DNA from: an uncultured Actinomyces sp.
GTDB lineage: Bacteria > Actinomycetota > Actinomycetes > Actinomycetales > Actinomycetaceae
Reading direction: 5' to 3'
DNA: 11,478 nt
Assembly: GCA_937926415.1 (NCBI GenBank)
Contig: CALBAF010000272.1
Span: 1 to 11,478, forward strand
Below, one piece after another: positions 1-7,353 of this stretch. Every line of letters begins with the position of its first letter. Within the stretch, counting starts at the first letter, position 1. The notes under the pieces are model-generated. The model did not search any database and was not told where the DNA came from. It was given only the letters and a program-made list of their open reading frames with translations. Position numbers and translations under genes: made by a program.

Positions 1-87
1 GAACGCGGGGTCGGTCGCGAGGGCGCCGACTGCGCCGGCGGCCTCGGCCTCTTCCGAGCCGCCGGCGGGGGGGGACGTCAGGGTCAT
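1..87 (-). CDS. N-terminus of an unidentified protein, runs off left edge
   Basis: An ATG at 87-85 on the minus strand opens a frame that stays open for all 29 codons to the window edge. The visible residues are MTLTSPPAGGSEEAEAAGAV followed by GALATDPAF, an acidic, Ala/Gly-rich and probably disordered start with no signal peptide or membrane segment so far. The start is well supported: it lies 5 nt after the stop of the upstream secreted-protein gene, and an excellent Shine-Dalgarno sequence overlaps that stop. It is therefore very likely the next gene of the same transcript. Several surface-polysaccharide enzymes begin with such a tail, but nothing visible identifies a family, so no function is assigned. 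Confidence 0.7.
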   Translation of the reverse strand, partial: MTLTSPPAGGSEEAEAAGAVGALATDPAF

Positions 88-90
88 GGA

Positions 91-99
91 GATCACCTC
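91..99 (-). promoter_or_regulatory. Strong ribosome binding site overlapping the upstream stop codon
   Basis: On the minus strand the sequence GAGGTGATC precedes the ATG at 87. It matches nine consecutive bases of the expected complement of the 16S rRNA 3' end. Its TGA is the stop codon (95-93) of the fibrinogen-domain gene, so ribosomes ending there sit on the site for the next gene. This fixes the start of the partial gene and argues for translational coupling. Confidence 0.75.
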
Positions 100-3000
100 A
101 CCAGGCTTGCCTTGAGATCGAAGGTCACAGATGCGGCGTTCGCGTAGTTGGCGTGCGATTCGACCGCGATACGGTTGACGCCGTCCCTGAGCACCTTGCG
201 AGGCACCGTGACCCGCACGAGGTTGTTCTTCGCCGCAGTGAGGCCCACGTTGGAGGAGGCTCGCGTGTTGGCGTCGATCGTGCCCTCGGGCATGTTCACG
301 CGCTTGATTTCGGTGCCGTTCACGTAGATGACTGCACCATCGTCGACGCGGACGTCGAGGGTGACCTCGAAGTCGGCGCTGAGGGTACCGAAGTTGATGT
401 CACGCACGAAGTAGTTCGTGATGGCTCGCTCCGCCGCCGGCATCGTAAAGGGCGTGCCGGCGTCACGGTCGCCCCAGCCGAGCGGGCTGGCGCCGTGCTT
501 CCACGAGGACAGGTCGGCGGTGGAGTTCCACGCCGGGTCCGGCGCTTCCTTGGAGTTCCAGTAGTTCCAGTACATGCCGGAGAACAGGAAACCACCGAAG
601 TTCAGTGCGGACACGTCGAGGACCTCGAGGGGCTTGTCCGGGTCGGGCGTGAGCGGAACTTCCGGCTGCGGCTGGGGTGCCGGCTCCGGATCGGGCGCGG
701 GTTCGGGAGCAGGCTCGTCGCCCTTGGTGACAACCTTGACCATGCCGTCGATGGTCATCGACGAGCTGGAGCGGTAGTTCAGGTGTGTTTCGACGGCCAG
801 CGTGTTCGTGCCGGCGACCAGCTTGTCCGCGGGAACGAAGACCAGCTGTCGGTCGGCGCGCGCGGCGGGCGTCGAGACGGACGCGTTCGCGTAGGTCGAG
901 GCGTCAACCGTTCCATCGTCCATGCGCTGGCGAGCCACCTCGTTGCCGTTGACATACACCACGGCACCGTCGTCGGCCGTCACGGCGACGTTCACACCGG
1001 CGATGGCGGTAGGGTCAGCGACCGTGAAGTTAATGCGCGCGTAGGTGGTGATGGGTCGGTTCTTGGCCGCGCCCGGGGTCAGCGTCGTATTGATTCCGGG
1101 GCCGCCATAGCCGATCGGGGAGGCACCGCGGCTCCAGGCGGAGTCGTCGAACGAGGTCTGGGCCCAGTTTTTGGCAACCGGATCGGTCGACCAGTGGTAC
1201 GCCCAGGTGTCATCCTCATCCACGAGCAGCGTGGCGTCGACGGGCTGGGTGGGCTTGCCGTTGGAGTTGACCGTGTACACGTGGGTCGAGGCACCGCGCA
1301 GACCGTCGGAGGCCACCGCGCGCACGAAGAAGCGGTTCTTGCCGCCCAGGGGCACGGTCACGGAGTTCGAGGTCGTGGAGGCGATCGGACGATCGTCACG
1401 CAGGATGTCGTAGGAGACTGCACCGGGCACGGAGGACCACTTGAGGGTGACTTCCTTGGAGTTGCCGCCCGAGGCGCGCAGGTTCGCGGGGACTGCGGGG
1501 GCGGTGGCGTTGCGAGCGGGCATGCGCACGAAGCCGCCGGACCACTGGCCTGCCGTCAGGGACGTGTAGGAGTAGTTGAAGTCGCCGCCGGCCCACAGGG
1601 CGCCGTCGTCAGCCATTTCGAGGGCCCACGCGCCGGTGAAGCGCTGGGAGCCGAGGCGGTAGGGGGTCCAGCCGAGCTGGCGGCCCGTGGCCTCGTCCCA
1701 GCCGCCGACCCACTGGATCTCGTCGGCTCGTGTCCACGTGGTGCCGAGCGTCAGGTACTGGTAGGCGTCCTGGAAGGCGAAGTCGGAGCAGTGGCACGAG
1801 GCGTAGACGACGCCCGAAGCGGAGCGGGTGGACGCCTGTAGGTCGCCACCGTTGTTCATGGTGATGGAGCCGGAGGTGCGCGTCATCGAGTCGGAGTTGT
1901 ATCCGAAGAGCGAGTGCTGCGAACCACCGAAGTAGACGCGGCCGTTGGCGGCCGTCACGGTCTGCTGGTACTTGCCGATCAGGTAGGAGTGACGGAAGGT
2001 CCAGGACTGGTCGAGCTCGGCGCCGGCGGCGGTGGACAGTCGACCCGCATTTTCGACGACACGGTTGTGGGCGCGGGTGAAGTAGCCGGCCGCGTAGTAG
2101 TAGGTCTCGTTTTCGTCGACATCGATATCGATGACGGTGCCGTTGAACTCGGGGTTCCACGTACGGTCGGGCTTGCCGTTGATGTCGAGGCGCGCGCCGT
2201 TACGGGCATAGGTCCACGATGCGCCGTTGCCCTGGAAGTGCGTGAAGATACCGCCCAGGTAGATGTGGTTGTTGATGATCTTGATGGACTTGACCGAGAC
2301 GCGGCCACCGTTGGTGCCGGTGCGGGCCTGCAGGGTCCACGACGGGTCGATCTGGCCGGTCGCCGGATCGATCAGGACGGTGCCGACGTGGGTCTCACCG
2401 TTGACCCGCGTGAAGTCGCCGGCCACGAGGAGCTTGCCGCCCGGCAGCTCGGCGAGGTCCTTGACCTGGTTGTTGAAGGAGAAGGTCTGTCCGTTCCACT
2501 CCCCCGTCGTCGCATCGAAGCCGGCGAGGCCGGAGGATGCGATCTCCTGGCCGTTCTTGCCCTTCTGCACGCCGGTGAAGTTACCGCCCACGTACATGGT
2601 CGAGCCGATCTGCTCGAAGGCCTGGACCTGGATGTTGCCTTCCTTCACGGAACCGTTGAGGTTTCCGGCAACGCCCCAAGACATCGGGGAGGCAAACTCG
2701 GAAGCGGTAGCCTTCTGCTTCTTGGCGGGCGTGCCACCGTCACCGATGGCGCGGAAGCTGGAGTCCGTGGAACGCAGCTGCGGACGCACGTAGGCCTCGG
2801 CGTAGGGGTTGATGATCGAGCCGTTGTAGTGGAAGTACGACGTCGAGGAGGACGTGTCGGCCCACGACGTGGCGGCGGGGCCGTAGCCCCAGCCCATCGT
2901 GTACTTGTTCTGCGCTGAGGCGATGAGGTTGACGTAACCCCAGGCGGTGTTCGTACCAAAACCAGCCCACACGATGCCGCCGTTGACCCACCATTCGTGG

Positions 3001-3557
3001 TTGAACTTCACGTCCACCGGGTGGGCGCTCTTGAACGGCCAGATGAAGTCACGCATCTTCGGGAAGCGCATGCGAACGGTCTGGTAGGCGGTTCCCTTAT
3101 GGTTCCAAGCGCGCTGGACCATGAGGCCATCCTCGAGGGCGGACACGGAGGTACCGCCGAGCAGGCCGTTGACCGTCTGGTGCGAGGCCTGTACGACCTC
3201 GAAGTCACCGGCGGTTCGCGGGCGGGTCTTCAGCTTCTCCTGATCGCCCTGGCCCTGGCTCCACGTCTCCCAGCCTTCACGGCCTCGTCCGATGAGGACC
3301 CAGCCGCCGCCGTCCGTGGTTTGGTCGCAGAAGAACTGGCCGGGGGTCTCCATGGTGGAGGTCTGCAGCCAGTATGTTCCGTTCTGGGAACGCGGGTCGT
3401 TCTGCTTGATTTCCCAGCATGAGGCCGCGGCGGTGGCCGCGCTCAGGCCGTCGTGCAGCGGGTCGGCGGCCGCGTGGGCAGCCGGGGAGAATGCAAGCAC
3501 ACTCAGGCCGATTACTGATGCCAGTCCGAGCGCCAAGCAACGGCGCATAAAACTCAT
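93..3557 (-). CDS. Giant secreted fibrinogen-like/beta-propeller/FN3/jelly-roll protein, paralogue 1
   Basis: This is a 1154-residue exported protein, probably a glycan-binding surface or matrix protein; no catalytic site is seen. A signal peptide (basic start, hydrophobic 8-24, cleavage near AHA at 27-29) leads to a fibrinogen-like domain at about 37-260, with Cys47, Cys77 (FFCD) and GGGW at 83-86. Residues about 298-680 hold repeated GG(N/D)FT motifs (323, 378, 434, 489, 543, 656), resembling DUF5122/delta-60 propeller repeats, with SCHCSD at 587-592. An FN3 domain (about 686-763) and two galactose-binding-like modules (about 775-942 and 985-1154; DDGA at 862 and 1072) follow, separated by a Pro/Glu linker at 948-974. 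There is no LPXTG motif or C-terminal membrane segment. The chosen ATG has GAGGA upstream; an internal ATG at codon 4 is possible. It is a tandem paralogue of the gene at 3784-7239. Fold assignments are by motif recognition; ligand specificity is unknown. Confidence 0.9.
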   Translation of the reverse strand: MSFMRRCLALGLASVIGLSVLAFSPAAHAAADPLHDGLSAATAAASCWEIKQNDPRSQNGTYWLQTSTMETPGQFFCDQTTDGGGWVLIGRGREGWETWSQGQGDQEKLKTRPRTAGDFEVVQASHQTVNGLLGGTSVSALEDGLMVQRAWNHKGTAYQTVRMRFPKMRDFIWPFKSAHPVDVKFNHEWWVNGGIVWAGFGTNTAWGYVNLIASAQNKYTMGWGYGPAATSWADTSSSTSYFHYNGSIINPYAEAYVRPQLRSTDSSFRAIGDGGTPAKKQKATASEFASPMSWGVAGNLNGSVKEGNIQVQAFEQIGSTMYVGGNFTGVQKGKNGQEIASSGLAGFDATTGEWNGQTFSFNNQVKDLAELPGGKLLVAGDFTRVNGETHVGTVLIDPATGQIDPSWTLQARTGTNGGRVSVKSIKIINNHIYLGGIFTHFQGNGASWTYARNGARLDINGKPDRTWNPEFNGTVIDIDVDENETYYYAAGYFTRAHNRVVENAGRLSTAAGAELDQSWTFRHSYLIGKYQQTVTAANGRVYFGGSQHSLFGYNSDSMTRTSGSITMNNGGDLQASTRSASGVVYASCHCSDFAFQDAYQYLTLGTTWTRADEIQWVGGWDEATGRQLGWTPYRLGSQRFTGAWALEMADDGALWAGGDFNYSYTSLTAGQWSGGFVRMPARNATAPAVPANLRASGGNSKEVTLKWSSVPGAVSYDILRDDRPIASTTSNSVTVPLGGKNRFFVRAVASDGLRGASTHVYTVNSNGKPTQPVDATLLVDEDDTWAYHWSTDPVAKNWAQTSFDDSAWSRGASPIGYGGPGINTTLTPGAAKNRPITTYARINFTVADPTAIAGVNVAVTADDGAVVYVNGNEVARQRMDDGTVDASTYANASVSTPAARADRQLVFVPADKLVAGTNTLAVETHLNYRSSSSMTIDGMVKVVTKGDEPAPEPAPDPEPAPQPQPEVPLTPDPDKPLEVLDVSALNFGGFLFSGMYWNYWNSKEAPDPAWNSTADLSSWKHGASPLGWGDRDAGTPFTMPAAERAITNYFVRDINFGTLSADFEVTLDVRVDDGAVIYVNGTEIKRVNMPEGTIDANTRASSNVGLTAAKNNLVRVTVPRKVLRDGVNRIAVESHANYANAASVTFDLKASLVR
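2779..2808. repeat. 30-bp exact match to 6425-6454 (paralogue copy 1)
   Basis: This stretch, encoding the AEAYVRP region at the end of the fibrinogen-like domain, is identical base for base to 6425-6454 in the other paralogue, whereas flanking bases differ. It is the longest exact match I found between the two genes by eye. It could reflect strong constraint, recent duplication or gene conversion. Confidence 0.85.
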
Positions 3558-3590
3558 GGGGTCCTCACAGGTATCGCGTAAATGGTTACT

Positions 3591-3622
3591 TCTATAGTGT
3601 CACGATAATTGCTACCGTTCAA
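3591..3622 (-). promoter_or_regulatory. Possible promoter of paralogue 1
   Basis: Reading the minus strand, TTGAAC (3622-3617) is followed 20 bp later by TATAGA (3596-3591), about 33 bp before the ATG at 3557. Each hexamer is acceptable but the spacer is longer than the usual 16-18 bp. The -10 element is the better half. The gap is locally AT-richer than the flanking genes, as expected for a promoter. Confidence 0.35.
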
Positions 3623-3632
3623 CCAGCTGGTT
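3621..3632. promoter_or_regulatory. 12-bp perfect palindrome, candidate operator
   Basis: AACCAGCTGGTT is its own reverse complement. It abuts the candidate -35 element of the downstream minus-strand gene, overlapping it by two bases, which is a usual place for a dimeric regulator to bind. No regulator is encoded nearby and the binding protein is unknown. Confidence 0.4.
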
Positions 3633-3669
3633 AGTACAACGCAGGAGTCGTTTACCACATACAAGTCAA

Positions 3670-3690
3670 CCCCCGCCAAAAAGGCGGGGG
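3670..3690 (-). terminator. Hairpin terminator after paralogue 2
   Basis: An 8-bp perfect GC-rich stem, CCCCCGCC/GGCGGGGG, encloses a five-base A loop (T on the minus strand). It lies 93 bp beyond the stop of the gene ending at 3784. No real U-tract follows on either strand (TTGACTTGT on the minus strand), so termination may be partial or factor-assisted. Confidence 0.6.
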
Positions 3691-3723
3691 CTGGACCTGT
3701 CAACACGATTCACGAGCTGGATC

Positions 3724-3742
3724 GAACCATTGTCAATGGCTC
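3724..3742. repeat. Imperfect palindrome in the inter-paralogue gap
   Basis: GAaCCATTGtCAATGGcTC has 6-bp perfect arms around a single central base plus two further matching outer pairs. It lies about 40 bp past the stop of the paralogue ending at 3784. The minus strand also reads TTGACA here, a -35 consensus, without a convincing -10 at the right distance. It could be an operator, a small 3' hairpin, or chance. Confidence 0.35.
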
Positions 3743-3783
3743 ACACCTCGCGCGATCTCGAGCGGAGAAGAAGGATTCTTCCC

Positions 3784-6700
3784 TTATTTCACAAGAGTCG
3801 CGTTCAGATCGAAGGTCATCGAGGGCGATCCCTTGTAGTTGATGTGCTCCTCGACGCCGATGCGGTTGACGCCGCTTGTCAAGAGGTTTGCGGGGATGGT
3901 GACCTCGAGCAGATCGGAGGAAGCCTTGCTGGCACTCACGGCCGCATTCGCGTACGTCGTGTGGGTAATGTTTCCATCGGACATACGTTTCGTGTCGACG
4001 ATCTTGCCATTGACTCGCAGGACGACGCCGTCGTCCGCACGCACCTTGACGGTCAGCGTGGTGTTCGGGCTGATCGCGCCCAGGTCGATGTCGCGCGCGA
4101 AGTAGTACGTGACCGCACGATCCTTCTTGGCAATATCGAGGGCGGTCACCGCACCGGAGTCTCCCCAGCCGATCGGGCCGGAGCCGCGGTTCCAGCTCTG
4201 GAGGGAGCCGGTCGTGGCCCAGTCGGAGGCGGGGGCTTCCGTGGAGGTCCAGTAGTTCCACTCGTCGCCGGTCTGGATGACCGTGCCGGACTTGACGGAA
4301 GCCGCGTTGATCGGCTGCGTCGCGTCGGTCGGCTCGGTGCTGCGCTCGTCGGGAACAGAGCTGTTGTCGTCCGGGGTGCCCTCCACTCGGGAGATAGAGG
4401 CCTGCATCGAGACGGTCGCGGTGCGCATGTAGTTGACGTGCGTTTCCACGGCGATCACATTGTCACCGGTCTTCAGCGCCGATGCGGGGACGAAGACCTC
4501 GGAGGGGGAGGCGGAGGCCGCGGCGAAGTTGGGCGCCGCGTCGGCGCGGGTCGCGTAGCTGACCGTGCCGGCACCCATGCGGGTGCGGTCCACCTCGACG
4601 CCGTTGATGTAGACGACGGCGCCATCGTCGGCCAGGTACTTGACGTTGATGCCCTTGAGGCCCTTCGCGTCGGCCACCTGGAAGTGCGTGCGGTAGTAGG
4701 TCGTCACGGGGCGCGAGCCCTTGGTGGCGATCTGGGTCGCGATCGCGGAGTGACCGTAGCCCAGCGGGGCTGCTCCGGTCGGCCACGTGGAGTCGTCGAA
4801 CGAGGCCTGGGCCCAGTCCTCGGGGGCGGCGCTGGCGTCAGCGCGGTAGTTCCACGTCGCACCCGCTTCGAGGAGCACCGGGTTGGAGGCATCCGCCTGA
4901 CCCGGAGCCGGAGCGGTGTAGACCGCGGTGGTCGCGGAGCGGTTGCCCTCGGCGTCAACGGCGCGCACGAAGTAGCGGTTCTCACCGCCGCGCGGCACCT
5001 CGACACTGGTGGTCTCGGAGGTTGCGATCGGACGATCGTCGCGCAGGATCTCGTAGGACACGGCGTCAGCGACGCCTTCCCAGGCGAGGGTCACGGTGGA
5101 GTCGTTCGACGCGGAGGAGCGCAGGAGGGAGGGCGCCTCGGGTGCGACGTTGTCGCGGTTGTCGTAGCGGGCGAAGCCGCCGTTCCACTGGGTGCGCGTG
5201 GCATCGGTGTGGGAGAGGGTGAAGTCGCCGCCCACCCACAGGTTGCCGTAGTTGTCGGTCTCAAGCGCCCAGGCGCCGGTCTTGCGACGCGAGGAGAGCT
5301 CGAAGGGGGTCCACTTCAGGCTCTCGCCGGTGGCGGCATCCCATGCGCCGACCCACTTGATCTCGTCGACGCGCGACCAGGAGCCGTTCATCGTCCAGAC
5401 GTACATGTCCTGGTAGGTGGCGTCGGAGCAGTGGCAGGAGCCGTAGATGACTCCCTTGGCAGACACGGTGCTGGCCTGCAGGTCGCCGCCGTTGTTGAAG
5501 GTCATCGCACCGGAGACGCGCTGGTTGGTGGCAGTGTCGTAGCCGAACAGGTTGTGCTCGGAGCCACCGATGTAGACGCGGTTTCCGGCCGTGGAGATGG
5601 TCTGCTGGTACTTACCGGCAGTGGCACTGGACGGCACGAAGTCGAAGTCAGTATCCACGGCAGCACCCGGCTGGGTGGAGAACTTGGCGGCGTACCAGGC
5701 GCGCTGATTACCGTGCGCCGTGGTGAAGTGGCCGCCCGCGTAGAACGCGCCGTTCGCCTCGGAGACGCCAACTGCCTGAACGGCACCACTGATCTCGGGG
5801 TTCCACGAGCGGTCGGGACGCGCGCTCAGGGAGACACGTCCAGCATTACGCGCGTAGACCCGGGAGCTGCCGCCGCCGGAGAGGTGGGTGAAGACCCCGC
5901 CCATGTAGACGTTGCCGTCGTAGTAGGTCAGGGCACGCACGCTCACGGCACCACCGCGCAGCGCGTTGGTGATCTGCAGATCCCACGAGGGGTCAATCTG
6001 GCCGGTCGAGGGGTTGATGACGACGGTGCCGACGTGGGGCTCGCCGTTGACGCGGGTGAAGTCGCCGCCCACGAGGAGGCGACCGTCGGGCAGGGCGAGG
6101 AGTGCCTTGACCTGCCCATTGAAGTCGAAGGTCTGTCCGGTGAAGTCGCCGGTGGCCACGTCGAAGGCCGCGAGGCCGCGCGAGGAGATCTCGGTGCCCT
6201 TCTCACCCTGCTTGACGCCGGTGAAGTTGCCGCCCACGTACATGGTGGATCCGACCTGGGCGAAGGCCTGGACCTGGATGCTACCTTCCCTCACGGAACC
6301 GTTGAGGTTACCGCTCACGCCCCACGAGGTCTTGGCTGCGTACCGCGAGACGACACCGGAGACCGTCGAGGCCCCAAGGCCCTCGTCGGGGATACGGGTG
6401 AAGGCAGCCGAATCCGAGGAGATGTGCGGACGCACGTAGGCCTCGGCGTAGGGGAAGACCGTCAGGCCCGACTTGTGGAAGTAGGAGGTTGCGGAGGTGA
6501 CGTCACCGGTCCAGTTGGCGGTGAGAGCACCGAAGCCCCAGCCGATCTTCCAGCCCGTGGTGCGGGCCGAGGGGTAGGTCTGCAGGCCGTTCCACTCATT
6601 GTCATAGCCGGTCAGGCCCCACATGAGGCTGGATCGCCAGCCACCCTTGTCCATCTGGACGTTGACCGGGTGGGCCATCTTGAAGGGCCACACGAAGTCT

Positions 6701-7239
6701 GTCATCTTCGGGAACTGAAGATCCACGGTCTGGTAGGAGCTGCCCGATGCGCTCCACGAGCGCATGACGCGCACGCCGTCAGCCTGGTCCTTGACCGCCT
6801 CGTTGTTGAGGAGCTCGGTGACAGCCTTGTTGGAGAGCTGAACAACCTCAAAGTCATCGGAGGTGCGCGAGCGAGAGGTCAGCTTCGCGGGGTCTCCCTT
6901 GCCGCCGCTCCAGGATTCCCATCCTTCACGGCCGCGGCCGATCATGACCCAGCCGCCACCATCTGTCGTCTGGTCGCAAAAGAACTGGGCGGGGTGATCC
7001 ATCGCGGGGGTCTGGAGCCAGTAGGCGCCGTCCGCAGCCTCAGGATTCCGCTGCTTAATGTCCCAGCACGACGCGGCAGCAGTTGCGGCGCTCGAGCCGT
7101 CGCGAACGACAGCCTGACCGGGTGTCGAATCCCCCTGACCTGCACCAACAGCGTGAGCCATCGGAGCGAGCGCGAGGGAAGCGCAGGCGACAATCGGCGC
7201 AGTTGCAAGGACTGCAAGGCGCGAAATCGCAGAAGCCAT
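3784..7239 (-). CDS. Giant secreted fibrinogen-like/beta-propeller/FN3/jelly-roll protein, paralogue 2
   Basis: This 1151-residue exported protein has the same domain order as its downstream neighbour and the same probable role, surface glycan recognition. The signal peptide covers about 1-30 (ending MAHA). The fibrinogen-like domain spans about 48-275, with Cys58, Cys88 (FFCD) and GGGW at 94-97. The propeller-like region spans about 309-690, with GGxFT motifs at 335, 390, 446, 501 and 669 and SCHCSD at 601-606. FN3 covers about 701-777. Two jelly-roll modules cover about 788-950 and 988-1151 (DDGA at 871, DDGV at 1069), joined by an acidic Ser/Thr linker instead of the Pro-rich one of paralogue 1. 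No sorting signal or membrane anchor is present. The ATG at 7239 is preceded by GAAAGG seven bases upstream. Over the first propeller segment (residues 311-360) it matches paralogue 1 at 38 of 50 positions. It lies 114 bp after the flippase gene and has its own promoter candidate. Confidence 0.9.
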   Translation of the reverse strand: MASAISRLAVLATAPIVACASLALAPMAHAVGAGQGDSTPGQAVVRDGSSAATAAASCWDIKQRNPEAADGAYWLQTPAMDHPAQFFCDQTTDGGGWVMIGRGREGWESWSGGKGDPAKLTSRSRTSDDFEVVQLSNKAVTELLNNEAVKDQADGVRVMRSWSASGSSYQTVDLQFPKMTDFVWPFKMAHPVNVQMDKGGWRSSLMWGLTGYDNEWNGLQTYPSARTTGWKIGWGFGALTANWTGDVTSATSYFHKSGLTVFPYAEAYVRPHISSDSAAFTRIPDEGLGASTVSGVVSRYAAKTSWGVSGNLNGSVREGSIQVQAFAQVGSTMYVGGNFTGVKQGEKGTEISSRGLAAFDVATGDFTGQTFDFNGQVKALLALPDGRLLVGGDFTRVNGEPHVGTVVINPSTGQIDPSWDLQITNALRGGAVSVRALTYYDGNVYMGGVFTHLSGGGSSRVYARNAGRVSLSARPDRSWNPEISGAVQAVGVSEANGAFYAGGHFTTAHGNQRAWYAAKFSTQPGAAVDTDFDFVPSSATAGKYQQTISTAGNRVYIGGSEHNLFGYDTATNQRVSGAMTFNNGGDLQASTVSAKGVIYGSCHCSDATYQDMYVWTMNGSWSRVDEIKWVGAWDAATGESLKWTPFELSSRRKTGAWALETDNYGNLWVGGDFTLSHTDATRTQWNGGFARYDNRDNVAPEAPSLLRSSASNDSTVTLAWEGVADAVSYEILRDDRPIATSETTSVEVPRGGENRYFVRAVDAEGNRSATTAVYTAPAPGQADASNPVLLEAGATWNYRADASAAPEDWAQASFDDSTWPTGAAPLGYGHSAIATQIATKGSRPVTTYYRTHFQVADAKGLKGINVKYLADDGAVVYINGVEVDRTRMGAGTVSYATRADAAPNFAAASASPSEVFVPASALKTGDNVIAVETHVNYMRTATVSMQASISRVEGTPDDNSSVPDERSTEPTDATQPINAASVKSGTVIQTGDEWNYWTSTEAPASDWATTGSLQSWNRGSGPIGWGDSGAVTALDIAKKDRAVTYYFARDIDLGAISPNTTLTVKVRADDGVVLRVNGKIVDTKRMSDGNITHTTYANAAVSASKASSDLLEVTIPANLLTSGVNRIGVEEHINYKGSPSMTFDLNATLVK
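6425..6454. repeat. 30-bp exact match to 2779-2808 (paralogue copy 2)
   Basis: This is the second copy of the exact 30-base match between the tandem paralogues, in phase and at the equivalent place (the AEAYVRP codons). Because it is a direct repeat about 3.6 kb apart, recombination between copies could delete or fuse one whole paralogue. Confidence 0.85.
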
Positions 7240-7277
7240 GACACGACCTTTCGGAGGAAACGGAACTTGTTACATAA

Positions 7278-7306
7278 ATAATTACACAACAATCCCCACA
7301 GATCAA
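7278..7306 (-). promoter_or_regulatory. Probable promoter of paralogue 2
   Basis: On the minus strand TTGATC (7306-7301) and AATTAT (7283-7278) are separated by exactly 17 bp. The -10 element lies about 38 bp before the ATG at 7239, in a distinctly AT-rich stretch. It would let the secreted protein be expressed independently of the flippase gene upstream. Confidence 0.5.
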
Positions 7307-7332
7307 CCGAATGGTCAAGCAGGATTTTCACA

Positions 7333-7347
7333 GGCGCATCACGCGCC
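7333..7347 (-). repeat. Small hairpin just past the flippase gene
   Basis: GGCGC/GCGCC arms of 5 bp enclose a 5-base loop, starting 6 bases after the flippase stop codon. It has no U-tract on the minus strand (TGTGAAAATCC follows), so as a terminator it would be weak; it may instead stabilise the 3' end or allow partial read-through into the paralogue gene. Confidence 0.3.
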
Positions 7348-7353
7348 CCATTT

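Noticed and set aside
153..2918. Long plus-strand open frames (153-1841 and 1914-2918) opposite paralogue 1.
   Set aside because: Same compositional artefact as above; the products resemble the antisense translation of paralogue 2 only because the sense genes are paralogous.
3730..7281. A plus-strand open frame of 1183 codons covering the whole of paralogue 2 in antisense.
   Set aside because: Its translation is Gly/Val/Arg/Asp/His-rich with no domain, signal or repeat logic and no convincing ribosome binding site. The minus-strand frame has a signal peptide, recognisable domains and a close paralogue. It is a high-GC antisense artefact.
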